NCBI GenBank assembly: GCA_027886185.1
Contig: WOAB01000040.1
Span: 1,488,001 to 1,552,000 of the forward strand
DNA: 64,000 nt
Direction: 5' to 3'
Source: Rheum nobile
Taxonomy: Eukaryota > Streptophyta > Magnoliopsida > Caryophyllales > Polygonaceae
Position 1 is the stretch's first letter, and the number at the start of each line of letters is the position of its first letter. This document shows positions 41,514-54,900 of the stretch, piece by piece. The notes beneath the pieces were generated by a model. The model was not told the DNA's origin and did not search any database. It saw only the letters and a list, made by a program, of their open reading frames with translations. The position numbers and the translations under genes were made by a program.

Positions 41514-44500
41514 TTAGTTGGTCTTCTTCTCATCCTCATTGGCCTTAGCTGTATCTATTGCTGCATTGGGGGCCTGATCTGCATCCTCGCCACCAAATCC
41601 AAACTCGTTCACTCGCTTGTGATCAACAGGGTAAATCCATCTTTGATATACGTATATCAAAAATATGATATCTGTAGGATATAAATAAGAAGCCATGATA
41701 AATGCTCAGTAAGGAAATGATGACACTGAACAAAGACCAGGGAAAGCAGCACGTAAATTCAAGTGATTATAGTTGGATGATGTAAAAGGATGAATTAGAT
41801 TAAACTGAGTTGCATCTCACCATCACGGAAAACTGAAAGTCGATGCAGCAGTGGCATCTTGATCACAAAGGCAAAGAGATCATCAATAATTGTGTTGAGG
41901 AATTTGTATGTCATTTGTCTCCAGGGCATATGAGCCACAGACTTCAATTTGTAGTTTATGAACAGTTGGGGACACATCATGATGAATCCTGCAATTCGAG
42001 ACATCCATTAGAGGATCTATATTGAGAATTTTAGCTACAAAATGTGGTATCAAATAATGATGCTGGAGTTGCTTCACTATGCAATCAATATCACTTGGTT
42101 TGCAAGGGTTTAAGATACAACAAAAAAGATGTGAGGGCTTACCAAACATGTATACACACTGTGTCATAGAAGAGAGAATCCATGAGTACCAGCTCTTGTG
42201 GCGCTCATACTTCAGCGAATAAATGGACGAGCAGGCAACAAGAAAGAACAGGACATAAGACAAATACTTCATAGCAATATCATCGTATTCCTTTGTCTTG
42301 TTGTTTTTATAAGAATCACGGTCTCTGAACCTCAACATAGGAATCACCCCAGATCTATCAATCTGCCAATAGAAGAAAAGAATGGTGTTAAGAGTAAGAG
42401 CATAGAAGAGAGTTTAAGTACATGTACCTGTAATACTGAGCATAATAAACATGAAAGAACCATAATATAGGCATTGTCAACCAACAGTCAAGAGAACGGA
42501 ATTGCATGTGCTTCTGGCAAGGCTTCCACATAATGAAACACCTCTCTTTTCAACACCACTTTTTCTTGCTTTTTCTTTGGGTGACAGGTGAGGGATGGTA
42601 TCATGTTGGCATTGGTATGAATGTATGATAATTGATCTAGATTTATACCTCAATGTGCATAGCTTTCCCTATTTTCCAGAACTCAATACAGCAACCAACT
42701 CCAGAACTTCCAAGTATCATCCATGAAGTGTCGTTGTCAAGCAGATAGAGAAAGACAATTAGCTGACTGATAAAGCTCACAACGACAGATTTGGCAGATA
42801 AACCTTCCATAGACTGGTTCTTCTTCCAGAATTGTATGTCTGTCACATTAAGATGCAATTATGATAAGCTAAATCCATTGGATATCAGCACAATAACCCT
42901 ATTATTATGTTAGGGCCTGAAATAACCATTGCTTACCATTCTTGAAGGCCAAGAAGTCAAAGACGGAATGAAACAATGAGACAACCATAGTGATCGCCAG
43001 AAGATAGGGATTTCCTTCCAGGAATACTTTCTGTATAAGGGTGGGTCACAAACAATTGATAAGCTCTAAATAAGTATCACATAATTCAGAACAATATATG
43101 CAAGTTAATTATGTACAATCAATAGGATTAGAAGTGTCACAATAATTCAAAACCAGCTAAACTACAATTTGGCAACATCTCTTAGGAAATTGTTTGTAAG
43201 AAGTTAAAAGATTAGAAAAAAAATAAGAAAGTGGAAAACAGATTAGAGAACAAGATCTGGAATGTAGCAACAGTGTCCACTATATATCATTTTTGAGCAA
43301 TTTATGTAGGTAAGCCATAAAATTCATCTGACAGCAATTATTTGCATCAATGATTTATTCACTAGACCTCAGCTCGTTGGAGTTTTCAGAGATCATGCCA
43401 GATAGAGTTTTTTTTTTTTTTTTTTGATAAGGTAAGAATTCGAGTTACCGACATAAAATGTCGGATAGCTTGAGAGGCCGAAAAAACGGCAACTGGAAAA
43501 ACCAGTTCAGAACAACACAGACAAGCAAATGAAAATACAACAAAGCAAAAGCGAGCTATAAGACTAGGGAGAGAAGTGAGTCCAGCACAAACGAACAGTA
43601 CCACCAGACGACGGATCAAACAAGAAACCAATCCTGGGAAGTGATGAATGGACAACCATGACGTTGCCCCCACTCATGATGAGGGATCTTCAGGAGTCTC
43701 GACCACCCTGACGTTGCCTTTTGGATCTTCAGGAGCCTCAACACAACCGCGACTACAACTGGAACAACTCGATCTCCACCCTCAATCAGCTCAGCAGAAG
43801 CAAAGAAGCACCACACACAAGCTTGCACACAAAAACTCGAAACTAAAAAAGACAGAAACTATAAAAAAAAAAAAAAAACGGATCCAAAACCACTTTATTC
43901 TCCTTTCTCAACCCCAATCTCACCTCTCTGAATTGAAATTTCGAAACCCTATTTCTGGGAAAAACGAAATCCCAAACTGGAGGAAGACAGGCTTGAGAAG
44001 GAGGCGGGAAGGATAGAGGGAGTTGCCGGCGTCTTCCCGGCGAAGGCGAAGCAGAGAAATGCATCGCGGTGCTGAGGGAGTCGACGGGTGCCGGTGAGGC
44101 GGCAGGCTACAGTCTCGCTGGGAAGACTGGGACGGTGTCGGGGGCGGAGTAATTACCCGGTCTGGGAGACCGGCGGTTACGTCGGCAGAGCATCGGTGGA
44201 TGAAAAGAAGAGTGTTGTGGGTTTGGGGGTGGGGGTGGGGGTGAGGCGGCGGGGGTTAGGTTTGGGGAAGAGGTTTTCGGGGGTTCATTTTTGGGAGCTT
44301 TTCTCGGGTTCATATGCCAGATAGAGTTAATAGTTATATCTGCATCTAAGAATCAATTTTACAAGGGAAGAATGTTTTCTTTATTTGCTAGATTTTAATT
44401 TGATTTATTCACCTGAGAGTTAGCAACATGCAATTCAACACCTCTTATCATCTGATATCAATCATTTGCATCAATATTTTATTCAAAAGATATCATGACC

Positions 44501-47500
44501 GATGGAGTTACCAGATATCATGCTAGATAGATAATTATGCACCAAAAATATAATTTTACAGGAAAGAATAACTTGAAAAGCAACTGTTGTCAAAAACTTT
44601 CTAAGCATAAACTGTTAGAAGCATAGCATTAGGAGATCCTTAACACCAGCCAATAGCAAATGGTTGTACATGAGGAGTTAAGCAGATACCTTAAGTTGAT
44701 CACCCTCACCCTCAACCATGCTTCCATAATTGTGCTGCATCTTGAATGATTGATCAATCTGCAGGAACAATTGCCACTTTGTCAAGCTTATAGGACCCAC
44801 CTCCAGATTCAATGGCAGTTCACTGACAGTCTCATTGACAGGAATCAACTTATCCCTAAGTAGCCAGAACTCATTGAAGTAGATGGTTGGGAAGTAATTG
44901 CCTGTTTTTGGCTCAACATTCAAATCTATATATAGGTTCAGGAAACATCAGCACCACAACTATAATTAATCAATTCAATTTGCGTAAAAATTACTTGGTC
45001 TTACGGTTGCACAGTCCATTTGCCTAAGTTACTTACAGATGCAATAGAACAATATAGTAATGACAGTTATAAATAACCACCACACATCCAATGTGAACAC
45101 AAAGCAAAAACAAGAGGCTGAAGATAAATCAATAGACAAGTTCCATAATTGTGAAGGATACAAGGAGCAGCAAATGGTGGAACAGCATTGTGAGAGTACC
45201 TGCCAATAGAAGGAAAGAACAACAGTAAACAAACAAATCCACTTCGCTCCACTGTCCAAGCAATTATACTATAAATACAGAGATGGTATTGAAGGAAATT
45301 TACTCCAAGAAAATAAGAATAAGACTCCTGCTTCTTTCTCATTGCAAAGGAAGCTTTTACAAGAAGCTGCATACGAAATTCAAAGCATACTTCCAGTCGG
45401 CAAAATCAAATAGAGTTTGCTCAGTGACTAGTCCAATAGGACAAATAAAAAAAAATGGAATACAAAATTAGAAAAGATGACCACCTCAAAATTAGTTCAT
45501 GTATATAAACTCGGTCTTATTCAAACATATACATGGATATCGAAAGGTATTCAAATAGTGGAGTTCTTAGTTGCTCACATGTGGTTCACTTAATTAAGAC
45601 CCTTACCCAACTTCAACACCAAGAACAAATACCAAATTGCCCATATAGTAATATCACTTCACTAGAAACAAATACCAACATGAAAAGCAAAACAACTTTA
45701 CAAACATGTATGCAGTAAAAAGGTCACCAGCTTGCACTAACACATCCACCCAACCACTGTAATTGTCAAAGTAGAAAGCTAAAGCACGTGTATGATCAAC
45801 ACTCCGTCGCTTCATGCTAAAACAAGCTAACTCTTGACAACAGAGGTTCATACTACCATAAGCCAACTCTTGATAACCAAGCCATAAAACATATGCTATG
45901 TAATTCTTGAGAAATAAAAACAACAAACCTAGTAAAATCATCAACCAAATTGATTGTTATATTTGGCTTCCAGTATGAAATCCATTCCACAGGACCTTCA
46001 TCCTTGGATTCAAGCTCAGCTTCGTCAGCCACCTGGAAACAGACATGTAACTCATGAAAATCTCACATTTCTCTTCAATTAAGAGATTATATCATCAAAT
46101 CTTATGATAAAACAATTATAAAAAGTATATATGAAAACTGCATTGCATATACTGATTTTATTTTTCTCGTTAGATGGCAATTCAAAACTGCTTCACTCAT
46201 ACCAGATGAGTGGATAATCATGCATGAGAAATTCCAAGAAAATTTACAAGACAATTCATTCTCGTTAGAAGGAAATTCAAAACTGCTTCACTAGAAGTAC
46301 TGATACAAAGATTGTAAATCTATCAATATTAAGTCTCCCAGGATGATATATATATATAACGAGGAAAGCAGATGAATTTTGCATGATAAATGCAGCCATT
46401 TCCTTCTCTCAACACTTGCATACCATCCCCTCACTCATACAGAAGAGGCAAGAGGTGAAATCAAGAAATTAAAGGTTTTTAAAGAAAACTTAACAAGAAA
46501 AGCTGAACAGGATTAGTAAAGCATACATCAGATCCTTGACCATCTTTGGACTCTTCAGAGCTTCCAAGGAGGCTCCTCCTTTTGTCAGCCTTGGACTTAG
46601 GTAAGTATGTCACCACAACTGAAATCAAGATAGATAACACAATTATATACTAGAAAAGAGGTCAACGTTTATAATTTATACAGGAGCCTGGAAATGGTAA
46701 GCATTTTTCTGGCCTTCATCTTCCAATTTACACTAGAGGTCATGTAAGGCAGAACTTACTATTGCTTCTCCCAAAAGCTGCCAAAGGATCATATTCAGGA
46801 TCTCTAGGATCTGGAGAGTATCCAGATCGTGCAAAGAAGACATGAGCATAGAGACTTCCGTTCTTCTGTAGTGCCTGCAGAAGAGAGATATGAGCTGCTA
46901 GAATGGAATTTAATTGCAAAAATAAAAACAGAAAGATATACGGAAAAAGAAATGTCCTAGTAGAGAATATGAAAACCCTTTGTACAATATTACCCCACGA
47001 CATTGCAGGTTGCTTTGACAAGAAGAAATGATACCTCATTGGGATAATACTTCAATGAAAGAGTTCGGGTGCTTCCAGGAGCCCAAACTGCATAAGGGAT
47101 ATTTGTCTCTTGCCAAACAAGAGATTTCTCACTGCCAAAATCGTGAAATTTTTCTTGCTCAGACAAGTACAACCACATATCCTGAACACAAAGTAGAGAA
47201 AAAATCAAATAAACACCTTGAAGTATATCATCAACCAAAGGAGCATCAGCTATATCAAAACAATGATGATGGAAAAATTCATATTTCACAGTGCAATATT
47301 ATTATCCAGCAAACTAGATTACGGTTGTTTGGTATGATTCCAGTGGAATTAGGAATGGCTTTTGAAATGAGGCATTCGCATTCTGATGTTTGGTTTGGCA
47401 AAAAGTATGGGAATGGATCATTCCTAGAAGTTGATGATTCCCTACAAACCTTCTCATCTGGTTTCACGTGAAAAAAAAAAAACTCCACTCCTCAAGCCTC

Positions 47501-48787
47501 CAGGGCACGCCTTTACCATTGGAGCCCACCACCACAAATGCTTGCAGCTTAGGAACCAATTTAGATCAGAGGTTGGGGTAGTGGTAGTGGACGAAGGAGA
47601 ACTAAGAAGTACAAAGAGGAAGATGAATATAACGCACAGGAAGGAGGTCTTAGGTTGACCTGTGAAAGAGGGAGAAGAAGGAGAACGTACCAAAAGGTAG
47701 AGGAGGACGCAATGGTGGTAGTCTATTGGGTGGTCTGGAAGTGGTAAGATGAAATCATAAACTTTAATATGATAAGCCAAACAGAATATATGGAGTTGCT
47801 CATACCGAATCAAACCCGATTTTACAGGAATTGTACCAAAGACCCTTAAAATTATATACCTCTCAAGTCAACTTACATCAGATCATGACATGAAAGTTGC
47901 AACCATACTACAGCACAAGTTACTGTTCAAATGTCAGCAACACGGGGTTTGTTTTAAGAATTTGGTGAAATATTCAGATCTATTCTAACCAATCAGAGAC
48001 TTTACCAAGTAATAACAATGAAAGGGCCGCCCCTAATTCCTCAAATCTGACTCTTGAAGCAACTCATGCACCTTGATAAGGTTGCCAATACTGCCAATAG
48101 TAGCATGTTCAATAGCTCCATTGACTACCGATTAAAACTAAGAGCAGTACAAAATCCAATCACGATCCTAAATCCACCATTGAACAATACTACTTTTTTT
48201 GCTAATCCAATAAACAATTCAAATTGAATCTAGTGAATAACTATACTTCCACTAACTCTTTACTCGCTTACTTCGCAAGCTCAAATAAACGGTCCAGAAA
48301 CACGTTTATATATCCAAACTTCTTAAAATTAGAACCACTTCTAATCCGACCCCCCCAAAAAAAAAACTTCTAACATCTTAAAACATACAGATAAAGAAGT
48401 TCATCTATCAGTAGCTCGATGCAAAATAAACTTGACATCATAAAGAGTACAGATAAATCAGAATCACTTCAAACTTCATAAATAGACCTTATAAAAATCG
48501 AAGAAAAAAAAAAGATTCAGAAAGTTCGGTAGAGACAGAGAACAAACCAATTGCTCTCCTTTTTGGAACAGATTCGACATCTGAATCGCAGGCTCGGAGG
48601 AGGAAGGCTTGCTAGGGGAGAAGAGGAAACGAGAGATGAAGTACCAGAACACACCCACTCGTATTATTCCTATAATTGTATTCCATATACTTGTCTTCTG
48701 TTCTTGCTGTTGCCTTCCGTCGGCAACGGCGACGCGACCTCCGCCGGCGGTACCACCGCCCCCTCCTTCTGTCGGCGGTGCCATCAT
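41514..48787 (-). CDS. CLPTM1-like multi-pass membrane protein (12 exons)
   Basis: Minus-strand exons: 48787-48548, 47181-47035, 46874-46760, 46618-46527, 46032-45929, 45199-45162, 44925-44690, 43030-42937, 42839-42649, 42362-42143, 41988-41821, 41671-41514. All introns are GT-AG and the exons sum to 1803 bases, 600 residues plus stop. The protein matches plant CLPTM1 family members throughout: an N-terminal Gly/Gln-rich tail and first hydrophobic segment (GIIRVGVFWYFISRF), a large lumenal domain (LVWQETNIPYAVWAP, KNGSLYAHVFFARSGY, FNEFWLLRDKLIPVNETVSE), then several membrane spans (SVVVSFISQLIVFLYLLDN, YLSYVLFFLVACSSIYSL, GFIMMCPQLFINYKL) and a charged tail ending EDEKKTN. CLPTM1 proteins sit in the endoplasmic reticulum or Golgi; animal members act in receptor trafficking and lipid scrambling, the plant role is unclear. 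The start could also be six codons upstream (48805). Confidence 0.95.
43410..44313 (-). mobile_element. LINE-like retroposon in CLPTM1 intron 7
   Basis: A 904-bp insert ends, on the minus strand, in TTATC and a poly(A) of about 16-18 bases, and is flanked by the 15-bp duplication atgccagatagagtt (43395-43409 and 44314-44328). The 5' half is CG-rich and Pro-coding, like a LINE leader or ORF1 start; no reverse transcriptase is present. It is either an internally deleted LINE or a LINE-mobilised element. Confidence 0.85.
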
Positions 48788-48996
48788 CTCCTTCTTATCG
48801 CACAAATTCTTCCTCTTACAACCTTGCCTGCGCGATCAACTTCGCTACGAACTCGTCGCTCTCACCACTACCAATTCCAAAATATGAGAGAGAGAAAGAG
48901 AGAGGATTTAACGCCAATATAAAAAAGTGAGATATTTTCTGATTTATGCTCATCGGTAGAGAGTGGAAACGTGACAGTGAAGGTTTTTATTTTTTT
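48788..48996 (-). promoter_or_regulatory. CLPTM1 5' untranslated and promoter region
   Basis: Only about 200 bases separate the start codon from the upstream retroposon insertion. On the minus strand the stretch just before the ATG is rich in CT (complement of agagagagaaag at 48885), common in plant leaders. No TATA box is obvious. Confidence 0.4.
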
Positions 48997-49010
48997 AAAA
49001 TTCCTCGGAT

Positions 49011-50028
49011 GTTATTATTATTTTTATTTTTTTTTGATACCGTGAGAATTTGAAGTGAAACTTCGAGAGGCAGAAACTGACAACAGGCCTAACAAGCAAT
49101 ACAACAACAACCAAAAGGAATAAAACAATAAACAACAAGCGAAACAAACTAAAGCATGATAAAGTAAAAAGCCCAGAAATGAGGTGAGTAAAACACAAAC
49201 AAGACGCTGCGCCGCCGGAAGAATGATCATCCTCTATCAACTCAGAACTACAACTCGATTCATCATCAAGGCAAGCTTCATCATCCAAAGAGTGTCTCCC
49301 AACAAAATCGGAAACAAAATAGAACAAAAACAAAAGCAAAGGAGACAAGCAAGAGAGCTCGAAGAACACAAGGGAGAGGGCAGAGGAGGAAGGGGGTCAG
49401 AAGGAGAGGGGGTCGGGGTAGGTGGCGAAGGAGATGGCAGATCTGGAGGCTGAAGGGGGGGGGGGGGGGGGGAGCCTCTCGGCGGGGAGGACCGGGTGGG
49501 AGGTGAAGGAATCCGGCGGATCTGGAGGAGGTTGGGGGTGAGATGCGAAGGAGATCGGCTGCGGGAACGCCGTCGATTGCTTCAACGGACTCCTCTTCAA
49601 CGACGGAGGCGGCGGGGGACACATCCTCCACCTGAACAGCAGCCATATCTTCCACCACCACAACCGCCTCTTCAGAGAAGACCTCCTCCACAGACTTCTT
49701 AGGAAGCACGCGGTCAACGATCAAGTGGTCCTCGTCGGCCTCCGTCGGCGGCGGTGCATGCTTAAGGGACACCTCAGTCGCCGACGACGAGGGCTTCTCG
49801 CCACCAGGGAAGCGCAACCGCGTCCCCAAAAGGAGTCGGGTTGAGGATGGGTTCAAGCATTGGTCAAGTGGTCCGACCATGACTAAGCGCCGATGGACAA
49901 TGGTTGGGTTAAACATAAGGGTGTGAATAGGGGTTTGGTTGGCTTTCTAGGGCCGGCTCTCAAAGGGAGCTTTTTTGGGGGGCCCTCCGATAGTTTTGGT
50001 TATGGCCTTCTTTGGCTAAACCTATTTA
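49011..50028 (-). mobile_element. LINE-like retroposon upstream of CLPTM1
   Basis: An insert of about 1 kb flanked by aaaattcctcggat (48997-49010 and 50029-50042). On the minus strand the 3' end reads GGTATC and an A-rich tail, and the last 150 bases resemble those of the intron 7 insert. It contains an open stretch of about 211 codons (49916-49281) rich in Val/Glu then Pro, and an 18-base G run at 49456. No reverse transcriptase is seen. Confidence 0.8.
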
Positions 50029-50050
50029 AAAATTCCTCGGATATTTTCTG

Positions 50051-50088
50051 ATGTCGCACCAGGTTGCGAACGCAACCTGGTGCGACAT
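50051..50088. repeat. Perfect 18-bp inverted repeat
   Basis: ATGTCGCACCAGGTTGCG, two bases (aa), then its exact complement. It lies 9 bases outside the retroposon TSD in otherwise AT-rich DNA. Confidence 0.9.
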
Positions 50089-50935
50089 TAAAAAATACGG
50101 TGCAAAATTGAATCCTCTTTTTTTAGTGTTTGTCTACGAAAATATGGTAACAAGTTAAAATAGAAAATTATTTTTAAAATATTTTCTAAAAGAGAATGGG
50201 TAAACCCTTAGAAAAAAACAATTTAACTAAGGATTAAATGGATTATTGCTAATAATGGGATTCTTAGAGTATGTTCATGGCCACACACTAGAAAAAATAA
50301 TTTATTATTTATAAACAATTTTTTTCAAAAACCTACTTTTATACATTTCGATAAACGTGTAATAAAATATTTTTATTTTTTTCACTACTCAAACTTTTCT
50401 AATAAACTACACATATTCCCATAAAAATTATATTTTTACCAAATATATTTTTTTATACAACTCTATTTATCAACTATTTATAAATAAAAAAATTCTTTAT
50501 AAACTCATTCCCCTAACAAACCCTATTTGATTTATGGTCCAGTGTTCTATCAAAATTTAGATAATCTTCTATCTAACAAAAAAAAGTTGACATATTGTGT
50601 AATAAATGTTATCTACTAAATTTCCTTTCTCTTACACAATTTCTCTTTAATTTTTTTAAAAATATTTTATGCAATAAATGTATTCAACATCAGAAAAAAT
50701 AAAATTCCCATAAATTAAAGATGAAGAGATCAAACAAATCTAAATTCAATAAATTGTTATTTGTGGTATTCAAATATAATATCTTTTATAAAATAATATA
50801 AAGATAAATAAATAAATAAAATAAAAATATTTTAAAATTTGTTCATAATTTAATTTTTTGGATTTTGTTTGCTAATGTAAAGTAGTGTTTAATTAATAAG
50901 TGCTCAAAAAATATTAGAATTCACGAATATATAGA
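50089..50935. other. AT-rich intergenic DNA
   Basis: No gene or repeat is recognised between the hairpin and element E1. Confidence 0.5.
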
Positions 50936-51308
50936 CATGATTTCTATTTCACGCACCGGCAAAATTGTTATTTCACGCACCGGTTCGTCCGTCACGGATC
51001 ATGTGCATCTGTCCGTGACGGACCAAATGGATCCATCCGTGACGGACGAATCCATTTGACCCGTCACGGATGGATCCATTTGGTCCGTCACGGATGAACA
51101 TGTTGATCCGCGACACGATTTTGGGATCGTCATAACTTTTGATTCCCTAGTCCAAACGTGCTGAAATTTGGAGGAGTTATAGTTGACATATTGATATTTA
51201 ATCTGGCGTTGGAATCACTCAATTCGGAGTTACGTAGAAAACGTTATACTTTTCCAAAGATAGGACAAAGAAATAAAGATCTCTTAAGCGTCAAGGCGAG
51301 TAGAGATA
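50936..51308 (+). repeat. E1 left terminal inverted repeat
   Basis: The outer part contains CTATTTCACGCACCGG, followed by five or more copies of TCCGTCACGGA or its complement, and an inner 190-bp part ending GGCGAGTAGAGATA. It pairs with 55931-56303 at roughly 75-85% identity by eye. Confidence 0.8.
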
Positions 51309-51385
51309 CTTCTCCATTCGTTTCTCAACTGATGGCGTTCGAACCTTCTTATACAAGAAAGAGACGAGGTCGCAAAGCGACTTAA
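51309..51385 (+). pseudogene. C-terminal tail of an OTU-type gene inside E1
   Basis: The codons SPFVSQLMAFEPSYTRKRRGRKAT plus stop correspond to YDPFTTQLMVYGPSRRKRRGHKPT plus stop at the end of the OTU gene in E2 (61077-60996). The following 40 bases (TTAAATGCTATTGTACTCGC...) also match the E2 gene's downstream sequence. Only the tail remains; upstream the frame runs into the TIR. Confidence 0.75.
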
Positions 51386-51465
51386 ATGCTATTGTACTCG
51401 CACATTGTAATGCTATTGTGATCCATGATTGCAATACTATTGTAATCCGACTTAAATGCTATTGT

Positions 51466-51795
51466 ACTCGCCTTGGCGCTTAAGAGATCTCTATTTCTTT
51501 GTCCTGTCTTTGGATAAGTATAACATTTTCTACGTAACTCCGAATTAAGTGATTCCAACGTTAGATTAAAGATCAAGATGTCAACTATAACTCCTCCAAA
51601 TTTCAGCGCGTTTGGACTAGGGAATCAAAAGTTATGACGATTCCAAAATCGTGTCGCATATCAGCATGTTCATCCGTGACGGACGAAACATGTTCATCCG
51701 TGACGGAAGAAACATGTTCATCCGTCATGGATGAAAATGCTTCGTCCGTCACGGATGAACATGTTTCGTCCATCACGGATGAACCAAGGCGTTAA
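51466..51795 (-). repeat. Internal inverted copy of the E1 TIR
   Basis: 51466-51655 is the reverse complement of the inner left TIR (51126-51315). It is followed by about six TCCGTGACGGA-type motifs up to 51790. It looks like a second right-hand end inside the element. Confidence 0.8.
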
Positions 51796-51940
51796 ATTAA
51801 GTTTATTTTATTGATGTTAACATCAATAAAGTAATTGTTTATAAACTTATTCTGATTATGTTCAGTTTTTAAATTATATGACTTGATAGATTTTGCATTG
51901 TAATTCAAAACAAAGACCTAGATAAATCGGTTTTTGAAAA

Positions 51941-54900
51941 GATTGGCCATACATAAAGATAATAGAAAGCTTCTTCCATCTCGATTGTCAAATGTTTCCC
52001 ATTTGTTTTGAAGCAATCGTATCCCTTCTTTCTAATGGTTTGAGATATCTCTACTCGCCTTGGCGCTTAAGAGATCTCTATTTCTTTGTCCCTTCTTTGG
52101 AGAAGTATAACTTTTTCTACGTAACTCCGAATTGAGTAATTCCAACGTCAGATTAAAGATCAAGATGTCAACTATACCTCCTCCAAATTTCAGCGCGTTT
52201 GGACTAGGAAATCAAACGTTATGACGATTCCAAAATCGTGTCGCGGATCAATTGAGTAATTCCATTTGTCATGTACATGTTTGGATAAATATAAACTATA
52301 TATTTAACGGTATATCAATTGATAATATAAGATGCTATTGACTAACAAAAAATATTATAATAATTATATTGTTTTAGCATGCTAAAAAATTAGAGAAGGA
52401 TTATGTAGCTCAAGTAAATCATATGTTATTAAAGTAAGAATCAGACGGTTAAACAAATTAAGTTTCTTTTATAAATATGTATGAGAATGATTTATTCCAT
52501 TAAGGTAACAAAACTTTAAGTAATATATTCATGAAACAATATAAAATATATTTTGTTTTATATATTTTATGTATATATATTGCAAAAAATATTATGTGAC
52601 AGTTTAATTAGTGGCTTAATAAATCTAAAAGTATAGTGCAAGTAATATATACACCGACATTAAAATGAACTATGTTTGGCCAAATTAGAGTCTTGATAAT
52701 GCTTATAATTTCAATAAGATTGGCCATACATAAAGATAATAGAAAGCTTCTTCCATCTCGATTGTCAAATGTTTCCCATTTGTTTTGAAGCAATCGTATC
52801 CCTTCTTTCTAATGGTTTGAGATATCTCTACTCGCCTTGGCGCTTAAGAGATCTCTATTTCTTTGTCCCATCTTTGGAGAACTATAACTTTTTCTACGTA
52901 ACTCCGAATTGAGTAATTCCAACGTCAGATTAAAGATCAAGATGTCAACTATACCTCCTCCAAATTTCAGCGCGTTTGGACTAGAAAATCAAACGTTATG
53001 GCGATTCCAAAATCGTGTCGCGGATTAATTGAGTAATTCCATGTGTCATGTACATGTTTGGATAAATATAAACTATATATTTAACGGTATATCAATTGAT
53101 AATATAAGATGCTATTGACTAACAAAAAATATTATAATAATTATATTGTTTTAGCATGCTAAAAAATTAGAGAAGGATTATGTAGCTCAAGTAAATCATA
53201 TGTTATTAAAGTAAGAATCAGACGGTTAAACAAATTAAGTTTCTTTTATAAATATGCATGAGAATGATTTATTCCATTAAGGTAACAAAACTTTAAGTAA
53301 TATATTCATGAAACAATATAAAATATATTTTATTTTATATATTTTATGTATATATATTGCAAAAAATACTATATGACAGTTTAATTAGTGGCTTAATAAA
53401 TCTAAAAGTATAGTACAAGTAATATACACACCGACATTAAAATGAACTATGTTTGGCCAAATTAGAGTCTTGATAATGCTTATAATTTCAATAAGATTGG
53501 CCATACATAAAGATAATAGAAAGCTTCTTCCATCTCGATTGTCAAATGTTTCCCATTTGTTTTGAAGCAATCGTATCCCTTCTTTCTAATGGTTTGAGAT
53601 ATCTCTACTCGCCTTGGCGCTTAAAAGATCTCTATTTCTGTGTCCCGTCTTTGGAGAAGTATAACTTTTTCTACGTAACTCCGAATTGAGTAATTCCAAC
53701 GTCAGATTAAAGATCAAGATGTCAACTACACCTCCTCCAAATTTCAGCGCGTTTGGACTAGGAAATCAAACGTTATGGCGATTCCAAAATCGTGTCGCGG
53801 ATTAATTGAGTAATTTCATGTGTCATGTACATGTTTGGATAAATATAAACTATATATTTAACGGTATATCAATTGATAATATAAGATGCTATTGACTAAC
53901 AAAAAATATTATAATAATTATATTGTTTTAGCATGCTAAAAAATTAGAGAAGGATTATGTAGCTCAAGTAAATCATATGTTATTAAAGTAAGAATCAGAC
54001 GGTTAAACAAATTAAGTTTCTTTTATAAATATGCATGAGAATGATTTATTCCATTAAGGTAACAAAACTTTAAGTAATATATTCATGAAACAATATAAAA
54101 TATATTTTATTTTATATATTTTATGTATATATATTGCAAAAAATACTATATGACAGTTTAATTAGTGGCTTAATAAATCTAAAAGTATAGTACAAGTAAT
54201 ATACACACCGACATTAAAATGAACTATGTTTGGCCAAATTAGAGTCTTGATAATGCTTATAATTTCAATAAGATTGGCCATACATAAAGATAATAGAAAG
54301 CTTCTTCCATCTCGATTGTCAAATGTTTCTCATTTGTTTTGAAACAATCGTATCCCTTCTTTCTAATGGTTTGAGATATCTCTACTCGCCTTGGCGCTTA
54401 AGAGATCTCTATTTCTTTGTCCCGTCTTTGGAGAAGTATAACTTTTTCTACGTAACTCCGAATTGAGTAATTTCAACGTCAGATTAAAGATCAAGATGTC
54501 AACTATACCTCCTCCAAATTTCAGCGCGTTTGGACTAGGAAATCAAACGTTATGGCGATTCCAAAATCGTGTCGCGGATCAATTGAGTAATTCCATGTGT
54601 CATGTACATGTTTGGATAAATATAAACTATATATTTAACGGTATATCAATTGATAATATAAGATGCTATTGACTAACAAAAAATATTATAATAATTATAT
54701 TGTTTTAGCATGCTAAAAAATTAGAGAAGGATTATGTAGCTCAAGTAAATCATATGTTATTAAAGTAAGAATCAGACGGTTAAACAAATTAAGTTTCTTT
54801 TATAAATATGTATGAGAATAATTTATTCCATTAAGGTAACAAAACTTTAAGTAATATATTCATGAAACAATATAAAATATATTTTATTTTATATATTTTA

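Noticed and set aside
47303..47815. Possible MITE in CLPTM1 intron 1 (GGTTGTTTGGTATGATTCC ... end near 47815)
   Set aside because: The ends do not form a clear terminal inverted repeat and no TSD was found.
51309..51385. E1 as a protein-coding transposon
   Set aside because: Only a gene tail is present and no transposase is seen anywhere between the TIRs.
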